Origin: Crateriforma conspicua
GTDB taxonomy: Bacteria; Planctomycetota; Planctomycetia; Pirellulales; Pirellulaceae
NCBI RefSeq assembly: GCF_007752935.1
Contig: NZ_CP036319.1
Coordinates: 6,242,501 to 6,306,500, forward strand
Reading direction: 5' to 3'
Length of the DNA: 64,000 nucleotides
Below are positions 27,323-36,212 of this stretch, one piece after another (position 1 is the first letter of the stretch; each line of letters starts with the position of its first letter). A model generated the notes under the pieces. The model made no database searches and was not told the DNA's origin. It worked only from the letters and a program-made list of their open reading frames with translations. A program made the position numbers and the translations under genes.

Positions 27323-30300
27323 TCAGTGCAGACTGCGGATTTCATCGCTGTACATCAAACACGGTGCCAACCGGCCATACGGATTGGGATTCGCTTCCAA
27401 GAACGGTGGTCGCAAAGGCAGTTCCAACTGTTCATCGTCGACGCCTTCCCAGTATCCATTGGGATCAAGACGAATCGCTTCCATCGCCAAGAACAAGTCG
27501 ATCCGTTCCAGAATGAAATTGATGTGCTCTCGAGCCACGGAATTTAAGGCTCCGGTGAAGTCTTGCTGAGCTTCCAAAAAGTCACGTGCCACAACGTTAC
27601 CGACCGCTAGCTGCAGTTGCAGTCGGGTACTGACCACACGTTCGTACGCCAGTGCCGCCGATGCAACGGCGATTTCATACTGGGTGCGCCGCAATCGAAG
27701 CTGACGCAAGCGTTCACGAATCGAAAACTTGATCTGGTCTTCTTGGTCGATCAAAGCGCGACGTGCTGCGTTGTAGTTGATCAACGCGGTACGATAAGCA
27801 TTGCGTTCGATCCGTCGATTCAGCGGCGTGTCGAGCGCAAAACTAAGCCGAGTTTCGCTGTCGTCGAACGTGAAATCAAAGGCACGATTCACATCACTTC
27901 GTGTCCGCAGAATATGCGTCGCACGAATGTCGATGATCGAACGCAGATCATCCGCAGCCAACTTGATCTGACGTCGCGCGTCGGCCAATTCGCCCCGCTG
28001 GTTCATCAAGTCATAACGTTGCACCAATGCGGTCAGCATTGCTTCGTCGTCATCGATATCAACTTCATCCAACCCGCCAACATCACTACCAGCCACCTGA
28101 TCCACCAAGTCGACAATCTCCTTGACCGTCTTTGCGATCAGTTCATCCATTTCGCCCTCTTGGTCGGGCAACAGATCGCCGGCGGCTTCGCGATCCAAGC
28201 GATCCACCCGCTGTAACAAAGGATCGCCGCGTTTGGATAGCGATTCCAATTCATCCAACTGTCGTTTTTCGATCGCGGTTTCCCATTGCCGAATCCATTG
28301 ATCCAGTTCGCGATTGTAGGTTTCGACCTGCTGGTCCAACTGTTCCAGACCATTATCCTCGACCGGATCGGCCGGCCCGGCGTCGGGATCAGGGGGGCTC
28401 GATGCGGCTGATTCCGCCTGTCGCATCAGCGCCCGCAGACCGATGGCCGCTTCGGCCTGGGCCAGCTTGGCATCGATCAGATCAACCGTTCGCGCAAAGC
28501 GAATCATTGGCTCCGGTGGCAAGTCGCCGCTCAGTTCCCGACGCCGAATCGCATCCAGTTGATCTGCCTGCAAACGCGATTCGATCAGGGCCAGGATTGA
28601 TTCCAATTGCGTCGCAGCACGCTGTTCGTCGGTCACTTCATCAATCCCGGACACCTCATTACGGACCCGCAAGGTATCCATCAGGCGGTCCACCAGTACG
28701 GTCGCACCATTGACCACCGAATCTCGTTCGCTCCATCGCCCCGCCGTGGTTTCCAGCAACGACGTTTTGGTTCGCTGGACAAGCTGGCGGGTCACGGTCA
28801 ATTCGTCACTGGTGGTCAATGCCTCCAATTCGCTCAGCGAAATATTCAACGGCATTTCCGGCGGCAAGCCGATCGCAAGCTTCAACCGATCCAATGAGGT
28901 TTCCAATCGATTGCAATCACCCACCAGCGAACTCTGGCTCCGCAGTGCGTTTTGTTCAAACTGGTCGACCTGAATGCGTGGAATTCGACCCGCCTTCAAG
29001 TACTCTGCCCTACCCTGCAGGAAAGCCCGCAGGTTACTGAAGTAGTCCTGTGAACTGATCTCGATCGCCCGATAGGTCAGCAACAGGTTGTAATATCGAC
29101 CGGCCATGTCGACAAAAAGCTCACGTCGGTACCGAATCAGATCCCGAGCCGCGTAAATCACGTCTCGCTCTGCCTGGGTCAGACTTTCGAAAACAATGTC
29201 GCGTTGTAAAAGCGATTGCTGAAAATCGAACAGCAACTCTGATCCCACATCGGCGGCGAAGCCTTGTGGCCCATTGAACGTCAGCACCACGCTGTTGGCA
29301 AAGCTGGCCAGGAATTGGCCTCCGGTGCACAACGTTTGCGTGACCGCCGCATTGGTGGGGATCGCCAACCGGTTGTTGGTCAGTCCGCGAAACCGTGAGT
29401 GCGTATAGTTCAAGGCCGTTCCGTTGCCCCGGCGGGTCGGACGCAACCAAAAATCGTAGCGTTCGCGAGTCAAACGCAGCGCCACCCGATACAGGATCTC
29501 TTTACGCGTCTGATATTCGCGGCTGTTGATCAACGTCAGTTCCATGACGTTGGGCAATGACAGGCGAGGCGCATCGCTAAGCATCGGCTCGATTTCTGCA
29601 TCGGTTGCTTTGGGATACGACCGACGAAATTCTTCGCGTACCGATTCGAATTCCAGCATTCTGGGAATGCATGTTTGAGGAATTCGCCCCCAGTATTCCG
29701 GTGGAATCGGCACGATTCGCAAACCGCCCGTTGGTTGCGCATCACTGTCTTCCAAACGCTCATCGTCTGCGGCGTCCGACTCGATGGACGGCGTATTGTC
29801 GGCGTCTGCGTCTGGAGCATTCTGCAGCAATTGGCCCAATGAATCGGAATCGACCGCCTCCGAATCGGCTGGCAACGCCAGTTCCTCCGGTGCGTCCACC
29901 TGTTCGGGATCGGCGTCGTCACTGATCGCGAGTTCCGCGGCCGGCCGACTACCATCGGTGGCACCTGGCGCAGCCAGCTGCACCGCGGATGTTTGTTGCA
30001 CAAAAGTGTCAGCAACTCGCATGTTCCCGACGCTCGCTGTCGCCGCAGCAACCTGTTTTGGTTTCCCAGAACTGGTCGGGTCGCTTGATGAAGGTGCGAC
30101 GGATTTAAATTCCGAGTACGGCGGCACTATGATCGGTTGATGGGTACCGGTTTGCGACTGGTCGGCGGCCCCCTGTACGTTCGGATCAATCAGACCAGGG
30201 TCGATCAGTTCAGGACTGTTGCCCGCTGGGATCAGTTCAGGCTGCGGAGTCGTTTCGGGATTTGCTTCCCCCCGCGTTTCGTCCGGCTCCGCCGAGTCGT

Positions 30301-30667
30301 CAACGGACTCCAAGTCGCCCGATTCATCCGCGGCCAAATCCACCGATTGGCGTGGATCACCCGTCGCAAGCTGCGGCAGCGTGTACCCGTGCAAACGGGG
30401 TTCGGGTGGCGGCAACGCCGGGCAATCTTCGGGCGACGGGTCAAAGAAACGCGATCGGGGATCGACCTGAATCCCTGGCAAACGAGGCAGATTCCAAGCC
30501 TCTTCGGCGCGTTTCTCCTGATAAATCGCCTCGACATCACAATCCGCTTGGGTGCGGTAGTGTTTGCGAGTGCAGCCGCCAACGGAAAGACAGACCGCCC
30601 CAAGCATGGTGCCAAGGACGAACCAGCGTGAGCGAAGATTCGTGAAGCTGATGATCAAGACGGTCAT
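27323..30667 (-). CDS. TolC-like outer membrane efflux lipoprotein, unusually long
   Basis: The 1114-residue protein starts with a lipoprotein signal ending in 'LSVGGC' (Cys32). Residues about 70-330 form a low-complexity, Asp/Glu/Pro/Ala-rich linker. The outer membrane efflux protein repeats follow: 'NSREYQTRKEILYRVALRL' and the channel helices to about residue 720, then the second repeat near 900-1080 ('ALINYNAARRALIDQEDQ', 'VASAALAYERVVSTRLQL'). Between them is an acidic helical insert of about 200 residues. TolC homologues are usually near 450-500 residues. It is the last gene of a same-strand group with the MacA-like adaptor, MacB-like permease and an oxidoreductase, so it is probably the outer membrane exit duct of that system. 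Confidence 0.88.
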   Translation of the reverse strand: MTVLIISFTNLRSRWFVLGTMLGAVCLSVGGCTRKHYRTQADCDVEAIYQEKRAEEAWNLPRLPGIQVDPRSRFFDPSPEDCPALPPPEPRLHGYTLPQLATGDPRQSVDLAADESGDLESVDDSAEPDETRGEANPETTPQPELIPAGNSPELIDPGLIDPNVQGAADQSQTGTHQPIIVPPYSEFKSVAPSSSDPTSSGKPKQVAAATASVGNMRVADTFVQQTSAVQLAAPGATDGSRPAAELAISDDADPEQVDAPEELALPADSEAVDSDSLGQLLQNAPDADADNTPSIESDAADDERLEDSDAQPTGGLRIVPIPPEYWGRIPQTCIPRMLEFESVREEFRRSYPKATDAEIEPMLSDAPRLSLPNVMELTLINSREYQTRKEILYRVALRLTRERYDFWLRPTRRGNGTALNYTHSRFRGLTNNRLAIPTNAAVTQTLCTGGQFLASFANSVVLTFNGPQGFAADVGSELLFDFQQSLLQRDIVFESLTQAERDVIYAARDLIRYRRELFVDMAGRYYNLLLTYRAIEISSQDYFSNLRAFLQGRAEYLKAGRIPRIQVDQFEQNALRSQSSLVGDCNRLETSLDRLKLAIGLPPEMPLNISLSELEALTTSDELTVTRQLVQRTKTSLLETTAGRWSERDSVVNGATVLVDRLMDTLRVRNEVSGIDEVTDEQRAATQLESILALIESRLQADQLDAIRRRELSGDLPPEPMIRFARTVDLIDAKLAQAEAAIGLRALMRQAESAASSPPDPDAGPADPVEDNGLEQLDQQVETYNRELDQWIRQWETAIEKRQLDELESLSKRGDPLLQRVDRLDREAAGDLLPDQEGEMDELIAKTVKEIVDLVDQVAGSDVGGLDEVDIDDDEAMLTALVQRYDLMNQRGELADARRQIKLAADDLRSIIDIRATHILRTRSDVNRAFDFTFDDSETRLSFALDTPLNRRIERNAYRTALINYNAARRALIDQEDQIKFSIRERLRQLRLRRTQYEIAVASAALAYERVVSTRLQLQLAVGNVVARDFLEAQQDFTGALNSVAREHINFILERIDLFLAMEAIRLDPNGYWEGVDDEQLELPLRPPFLEANPNPYGRLAPCLMYSDEIRSLH

Positions 30668-30792
30668 GCCGATTCCAAGGGCGCGCGAGAACCACGCAGT
30701 TTGGAATCGGCAATCGGTTATTCGCCTTTCGACGGTTTCTCACGACGAAGGGGTCGGTCGGGTCAGGCAAACTTTTCCGCCCCGCCAGCGGC

Positions 30793-30817
30793 CGGTCCGG
30801 CCAATCCGACCGGACCG
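30793..30817. terminator. GC-rich hairpin between the oxidoreductase and TolC-like genes
   Basis: The arms CGGTCCGG (30793-30800) and CCGGACCG (30810-30817) are a perfect 8-base inverted repeat around a 9-base loop. It lies 30 bases past the stop of the oxidoreductase on the minus strand. No T-run follows, so it is not a standard intrinsic terminator; it could attenuate, protect an mRNA end, or bind a protein. Confidence 0.35.
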
Positions 30818-30847
30818 TTGATGCAACACCGACGTGAAACTGAAACG

Positions 30848-32209
30848 CTAGATTTCAATCCACTTGCCGGCGACGGGTGCCGGAAACACACCGTCGGCAT
30901 CGGCCAGCACCGGTGGTGGACTGTCGTCGGTCAGGTCGTCCAGATAGTCACAGAACTGGAAGTTCGAATTGACGATCTCGTCCATGGTCACGATGCGGTT
31001 GTAGTGTGCTGCGGCTCGGCCCATCAACGACGCGTAGTCGGCTTTGACCGCACGATGACATTCGTTGTAGGGGGTGTCCGACCGAATCGCGCGGACAAAG
31101 TCGACCCATTCGTAGTCCCAGGGGACCAGTTTGTCCGCTTCGGGTCGCCAATCGATGTTGTCATCGTCAACCCGCAAGTCTTTGTACATGTGCACGGTCG
31201 CTTTGTGCACGTTCCCAGAAAACTGTGCGGCTCGTTTGCTGCCATGGATGTAGGTGGCAAAATCCCTGTGCCCGCCTTCGGCGCGACGGAATCCACAGAA
31301 CGCTTTACGTCCGTCGGGGAAGGTGTACTCCATCGTGTAGGTGTCGATATTTTGGCCGTGATCGGTGCTGCCGACTTCACGTCCACCCATCCCGTCGCAG
31401 GAAACCGGCCAGTCGTCCATGATCCAACAGCATTCATCGATTTGGTGGATCAAGTTGTCGACCATGTGTCCCGATCCGACCCACAACAGATGCGTCTTCC
31501 CGAACTTTAGCTGTTCTTTGAAGATGTTGGACTTTTCACGTTGGGATCCCATCCAGCGCCGTGAAGCGCGACGATTAGCACGCACATAGGCCAGTTCGCC
31601 CAGTTCGCCGTCGCGAAGCTTTTCAATCAAAGCGGCGCGGGCGGGTGAGTGACGACACTGCAGACCGCAAGCAATCTTGACGCCTTTTTCGTCCGCCATC
31701 TTTCCGGCGTTCGCCATCCGTTGTAGCCCACGCGGGTCACAGGCAAACGGTTTTTCCATGAAAACATTGATGCCTTTGCTGACGGCATATTCGACATGTA
31801 CCGGTCGAATGTATGCACGCGTCGTGCACATAGCGACGTCGCCAGGACGCAGGGTGTCGATCGCCTTTTTGTAGGCGTCAAAGCCCAAGAACCAACGCTC
31901 CTCCGGTGCATCGACTTGATCCGGAAACTTTTTGGTCAACGGGACCAAACGGGCTTGGATGTGCGACGATTCCAAGTCAGCCACGGCGTGCAGCTTGATC
32001 GGCCCCTGGTCTTTGGTATTGAATGCATTGACCACGGCACCGGCACCACGTCCCCCACTTCCGATCAACGCCAAGCGGATCGTGTGATCTTCCGCGGCGT
32101 GAACACGACGCATTGCACCGGTCACCAAGGTTGCCGAAGTTGCGGCGGCGGTCGCTTTCTTCATGAACGATCGACGGTTTTCCGTCGTGGTTTTCTTGAC
32201 GTCAGACAT
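30848..32209 (-). CDS. Tat-exported Gfo/Idh/MocA family oxidoreductase
   Basis: The 453-residue protein has a twin-arginine-type signal ('ENRRSFMKKATAAATSATLV', with RR in RRSFMK), then a Rossmann dinucleotide fold 'LALIGSGGRGAG' and the family motif 'NVFMEKPFACDPRG' (EKP). It is an NAD(P)-dependent sugar or inositol oxidoreductase type that is abundant in planctomycetes, where many copies are periplasmic and of unknown substrate. I chose the ATG at 32209; an ATG at 32224 five codons earlier is possible. It sits between an efflux permease and a TolC-like gene on the same strand, which is an odd place for a sugar oxidoreductase. Confidence 0.93.
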   Translation of the reverse strand: MSDVKKTTTENRRSFMKKATAAATSATLVTGAMRRVHAAEDHTIRLALIGSGGRGAGAVVNAFNTKDQGPIKLHAVADLESSHIQARLVPLTKKFPDQVDAPEERWFLGFDAYKKAIDTLRPGDVAMCTTRAYIRPVHVEYAVSKGINVFMEKPFACDPRGLQRMANAGKMADEKGVKIACGLQCRHSPARAALIEKLRDGELGELAYVRANRRASRRWMGSQREKSNIFKEQLKFGKTHLLWVGSGHMVDNLIHQIDECCWIMDDWPVSCDGMGGREVGSTDHGQNIDTYTMEYTFPDGRKAFCGFRRAEGGHRDFATYIHGSKRAAQFSGNVHKATVHMYKDLRVDDDNIDWRPEADKLVPWDYEWVDFVRAIRSDTPYNECHRAVKADYASLMGRAAAHYNRIVTMDEIVNSNFQFCDYLDDLTDDSPPPVLADADGVFPAPVAGKWIEI

Positions 32210-32448
32210 TGGTTGTGAATCCAATCTGAAAGGTGGGGATATCGGAGGGACAAAGTATGCCTGTCACATGGGCGAACATGTCGCCGTTACAGTTCACTTT
32301 GCGCCCCATTGTAGCCACCTTCGGTCAAGAAAGACGCATCAGAACCGCACGCGCAGTGTCAAAACGACATAGGCATATTGTCGCAAAAGACGTCAAGTTT
32401 CCCGACGATCACGCGACCGAATCACAGGCAACCGATCTGCCACATCGG

Positions 32449-33750
32449 TCACTGCTGCCGAAGGGCTTCGATGGGATTCATCGCCGCAGCTTTGTAGGCC
32501 GGGTACACACCAAAGATGATGCCGATCGCAACGGAGATCCCAAACGCCAACGCTATGGAAGCTGCACTGGTGACCGTTTGCATCCCGGCAACCGCGGTGA
32601 CCACCATTGGAATACTGATTCCCAGAAAGATCCCCAACAGGCCGCCGGTCGCCGACAAGACCGTGGTTTCGACCAAGAACTGGCGAATGATGTCACGGCG
32701 TTTGGCACCGATCGCACGCCGGATCCCAATTTCGCGAGTCCGTTCGGTCACCGTCGCAAGCATGATGTTCATGATGCCGATTCCGCCGACTAACAGTGAA
32801 ATCCCCGCGATTGCCCCCAAGACCAAATTCCAAATCCGCTTTTCATGTTCCGCCTGGGCCATCAACTCCAGCGGCACGAGTACCTGGTAATCGGTGGTGT
32901 CGGTGTGTCGCTTTTCCAACAGGTCACGGACCATCGTCGCCGTCGGTGCAACTTGGTCGCCATCGGCCACCGCAATCGTGATCTCACTTAGTTCGACGCG
33001 GTCGAATTCGCGACTGCTGGCGGCTTCACGCGTCAAGAATCCGAAACGTGCTCGGCCCGTCTCCAATGGCACGAAGATGTCGCGATTGGCATCGTCCCCG
33101 CCCGATTCACCGGCGCGAGCGATCCCGCTGTCACGAGCCGACAAAACGCCGACCACCCGGAACGCGGTGCCGCCGACCAGAATCGGTTGATCCAATGGAT
33201 CGTTGTATCCGAACAGTTCCGTCGCCGCGCCCTGAGTCAACACGGCCACGTTGGCCATGCTTTCGCGATCGCGACGTTGCAAAAAACGCCCACGTTGGAC
33301 CTGGATGTTGCGAACGGCAGACAATTCGGGAGTCGTCGCGACAACACGTGCTTCGCCCAAACGGTTCCCGCCCTGGCTGACATCACGACGCTGCATCATC
33401 ACCGGGACGACGGACCGTTTGGTGGGCAGATCTTCCAGCACACGCAGATCTTCATAGGTCAGCCCAAATGCATTGACTTGATACAGACTGCGTGACGTCA
33501 CTGCGGAAGTTGACGAATTGTTGTTGTCACCGCCGTCTTCCGCCTCGCCCGGTGAAAGCGTGCGGATAATAACATTATTGGCCCCCAACGAACGGATGCG
33601 TTCCAAGGCCTCCTGCTTGCTGCCTTCGCCGATCGAAAGCATTGCGATGACCGACGCGACGCCCAGAATCGTCCCGAGCAACGTCAGCGTGCTTCGCATC
33701 TTGTGCAACAGCAAATTGCGGACGGACAAGCGGAACGTCGACCACCACAT
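32449..33750 (-). CDS. MacB-like ABC transporter permease without ATPase domain
   Basis: The 433-residue permease has an N-terminal helix after 'LRLHKMRSTLTLLGTILG'-like sequence, a periplasmic MacB-PCD domain of about 230 residues, and three C-terminal helices with the FtsX signature 'ERTREIGIRRAIGAKRRDI'. The ATG at 33750 overlaps the adaptor's stop by one base (TGATG), so the two are coupled. It lacks the N-terminal ATPase that E. coli MacB carries, and no ATPase gene lies in this group. The partner must therefore be encoded elsewhere; the free LolD/MacB-type ATPase at 1277-1981 is the only candidate in the window, but it has a nearer permease of its own. Confidence 0.92.
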   Translation of the reverse strand: MWWSTFRLSVRNLLLHKMRSTLTLLGTILGVASVIAMLSIGEGSKQEALERIRSLGANNVIIRTLSPGEAEDGGDNNNSSTSAVTSRSLYQVNAFGLTYEDLRVLEDLPTKRSVVPVMMQRRDVSQGGNRLGEARVVATTPELSAVRNIQVQRGRFLQRRDRESMANVAVLTQGAATELFGYNDPLDQPILVGGTAFRVVGVLSARDSGIARAGESGGDDANRDIFVPLETGRARFGFLTREAASSREFDRVELSEITIAVADGDQVAPTATMVRDLLEKRHTDTTDYQVLVPLELMAQAEHEKRIWNLVLGAIAGISLLVGGIGIMNIMLATVTERTREIGIRRAIGAKRRDIIRQFLVETTVLSATGGLLGIFLGISIPMVVTAVAGMQTVTSAASIALAFGISVAIGIIFGVYPAYKAAAMNPIEALRQQ

Positions 33751-35381
33751 CAGGCATCGGTCTCCAGCAAATCGTCGATGAACTCGCGAGGGTTCAAAGC
33801 GATGGATTCACCCGCTTGCAGACCTTCGACGATTTGCACCATCGAATCATTGTCGCGACCGGTTTCAACCTGGCGTGGAATCAAGCGACCGTCTTGTTGG
33901 GTCAACACCCAAGTCACGCCGTTGCGTTCGACGATCGACTGCATGGGCACCGTCACGATTTGCTCCAAGAAGTCCACCATGATTTCGGTCACGGCGGTCA
34001 TACCGGGCTTCAAGTGTGCCACTTCGTCATCGATCGTCACGACCGTTTCGTACACCTTGGTGGTGCTGCCACGCCAAGAGTTTTGTGCGGGCAAAACGGC
34101 GATCGACTGAACCGTCCCTGAGTATTCACGTTCGGGGAATGCGTCGACAGTGATGCGAGCCTTCATGCCCTGCTGAATCTGATCCAAGTCGGATTCATGA
34201 ACGGTCGTTTGGACCTGCATCGCACTAAGCGATGGCAGGGACATCAGATGCTGACGATAACGGACCGGCACGCCCTCGCGGATCTCGGTGTTGCGATCCG
34301 ACGCGTAAGCGACCATCCCGTCCTCGGGAGCGTAAATCTTGCAGGCCTTCAGCTGGGTCTGATAGCGTTCCAAACGCTCCTCTTCCTTCTTCAGCGATTC
34401 GGTGCGTGCCCGCAGAATCGCTTCCACCTTGGCCAAACGTGCTTCGTTATTACGTTCGGTCTGTGACAGCAGACGTTCGGCTGTTTTGACTTTGCCATCC
34501 AAGGTCAACAACTGCATTTCTCGCTCGTAGTTTTCCTTCCGCTTCAGCGTGGCCAAGGTGGTTTGCAACTTGTTCAACTGAGCGGCGTAGCTGCCTTCGG
34601 CCTGCAAGAACGCCAATTCGCTTTTGCGCAGTTCGTTGCGATTGGCATAGCCCAACTTGTACAGCGATTCGATGCCCTGACGATCGTCGCGTCGAAGTTC
34701 CAGCGAAGCCTGGGCTTCCAAAATGTCGTTGTTGACGTTGTGGATGTTTCGTCGAATTTCGTCCACGGCCAACTTGTAAGTGCCGCTTTCTTCATCGACA
34801 AACATTTCCAATTCCAGCTTGGCCAATTGCACCTTCAGTTCGGCTTCCGCCTTGGCGGTTTCGTTTTGTACCAACTGGTTGCTGTAATCCGCTTCCGACT
34901 GGATCTTATTCGATCGCGCGGTTTCGGTATCCAGGATCTGTTCGTCCAATTCTTCGCGCATCGGCGTCGAATCGATCTCCACCAGCAAGTCGCCTTTCTT
35001 GACGCTACTGCCGTTGGGAATGATCCAAACGATCGGGGTGCCGTTGATGCCGTCTCGCTGGACGTCTTCGACTTCGCAGTTGATTTCCAGGTTGGTTTGG
35101 CTTTCCAAATTCCCGCGTTCAATCACGCTGATTTGCAAGTCTTCGGTCGCCACCGTGTGCCACAACACGCGATCGTCCAGCGTTTCGCCACCGCCCCAGA
35201 AACTGGACGCTAACACCAGACCAAACACGGGCACCAACGATGCCGCGGCCAGGCTGGGAAACACGGGGATCGCACCACGACGCTGGCGTGATCGACGCAG
35301 ACGAGCATCCGATCGAACGGAAATCGCACCTTTCCAATTCAGCCGTCGGCTGACGTCAGATCGCTGATTCTTTTGAGACAT
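33750..35381 (-). CDS. MacA/HlyD-like periplasmic adaptor protein
   Basis: The 543-residue membrane fusion protein has an N-terminal anchor (about residues 40-62), a biotinyl-lipoyl-like half 'VKKGDLLVEIDSTPM', a very long coiled coil (about 150-345) rich in Glu, Lys, Ala and Leu, then the returning lipoyl half ('KIYAPEDGMVAYASDR') and beta-barrel domains ('DLDQIQQGMKARITVDAF', 'HLKPGMTAVTEI'). It would bridge the MacB-like permease and the TolC-like duct. The coiled coil is longer than in E. coli MacA (371 residues in total), which may match the enlarged TolC-like partner. Confidence 0.92.
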   Translation of the reverse strand: MSQKNQRSDVSRRLNWKGAISVRSDARLRRSRQRRGAIPVFPSLAAASLVPVFGLVLASSFWGGGETLDDRVLWHTVATEDLQISVIERGNLESQTNLEINCEVEDVQRDGINGTPIVWIIPNGSSVKKGDLLVEIDSTPMREELDEQILDTETARSNKIQSEADYSNQLVQNETAKAEAELKVQLAKLELEMFVDEESGTYKLAVDEIRRNIHNVNNDILEAQASLELRRDDRQGIESLYKLGYANRNELRKSELAFLQAEGSYAAQLNKLQTTLATLKRKENYEREMQLLTLDGKVKTAERLLSQTERNNEARLAKVEAILRARTESLKKEEERLERYQTQLKACKIYAPEDGMVAYASDRNTEIREGVPVRYRQHLMSLPSLSAMQVQTTVHESDLDQIQQGMKARITVDAFPEREYSGTVQSIAVLPAQNSWRGSTTKVYETVVTIDDEVAHLKPGMTAVTEIMVDFLEQIVTVPMQSIVERNGVTWVLTQQDGRLIPRQVETGRDNDSMVQIVEGLQAGESIALNPREFIDDLLETDA

Positions 35382-36212
35382 CGGAGTGATCTTTGTAGGT
35401 GGGTGGGAATCGGTTCGTTATCGCTTGCAAAACGGTCGCCACTGCCCAAGCGGAACCTAGTCGGCACAGCGTTAGGCGGCTGGCATTCGTCAGCGTGCAG
35501 CGCACATAACGACACCCGGCATGGCAGGCGATCGACACGTGCGTGACAACAAACACGACAAAATCGGAGGTGGGAAGGATGGAGCGTAGCGACCGCAACA
35601 ACGATTCAACGTGTGCCGCGATGTGCACCCCGGAGGGACTGTTCAATATACTCGACAATCAAGTTGGTGTCTCTGCAGGTTTCGCCCTGAGTCTAACTCT
35701 TGGCCGCAAAAACCCACCGTCTTGATCCAAAGTGAGATCAGTCTGAGCTCAGACAGAGCCCACAATCGGATTTTCTAGGTCATTTTTGTCGACTCAGAAA
35801 CGCAGATTCCCGCCCCAGGCTGCCGACTGCGGCATTTCGCCCGCAAGCAGCCAGTGGATCCGACGTCCTGAACCGCTGGACCCTAGGTCGGGCTTGGCTT
35901 CGTTCATGCCGATTTCCCCCGGAATTCGCGGTAAGCCGCAGTTCCTGGTCGTTTTCGGCGCGGTGCCGCCCGTAAAGTCCGTAGGAACAGCCGCCTTTTC
36001 GGTGCACCGCATGACGGCTTCATCACGTCAATCAAGGCTTGATGACCAGGATCCCATTCAATCGCCACCAGCGGGCTGGCAAACCAAACCTTCGAAAACG
36101 CAGATACACTGACCAGCTGGCCAACGATCAAAACCGGAATATCCAGATCTGTCTTCCCGGCCAGCCCACAGTCCCGCCGCCGTCCGTGAACCTTCCCCAA
36201 AAATTCATCACC
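35382..36212. other. Gene-free stretch between divergent adaptor and sulfatase genes
   Basis: This is the largest non-coding stretch in the window (about 830 bases). I see no supported gene: short open frames on both strands lack family-like sequence. The first 400 bases hold presumed promoters for the adaptor gene; I could not place them with confidence. The part from 35818 to 36010 is dense in inverted repeats and is listed separately. From 36011 to the sulfatase start nothing stands out. Confidence 0.6.
35818..36010. other. Candidate structured element: cluster of inverted repeats
   Basis: Several perfect complementary pairs fall within about 190 bases. GGCTGC (35818-35823) pairs with GCAGCC (35847-35852) and encloses GCGG/CCGC. 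GACC (35879-35882) pairs with GGTC (35886-35889). GGAA (35921-35924) pairs with TTCC (35942-35945) around GCGG/CCGC with a TAAG loop. GTTCCT (35941-35946) can also pair with AGGAAC (35983-35988). GCGGTGC (35960-35966) matches GCACCGC (36004-36010). Some pairings compete, as in a switch. On the minus strand the block is also open as a short reading frame ending in Phe-stop at 35794. It could be a non-coding RNA, a leader element of the sulfatase gene about 200 bases downstream, or a dispersed repeat. Strand unknown. Confidence 0.35.

Noticed and set aside
35921-35995. Resemblance to a cobalamin riboswitch (GGTAAGCCG, CGCGGTGCCGCC, AGTCCG...AGCC in the right order)
   Set aside because: The strongly conserved CCGCCACTG core and an exact B12 box are missing, and the downstream gene is a sulfatase. 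The likeness is probably chance within a GC-rich structured block.
35794-36012. A 72-codon open frame on the minus strand in the gene-free stretch
   Set aside because: No start signal or family-like sequence, and it coincides with the inverted-repeat block. It could be a protein remnant or repeat, but I cannot support a gene.
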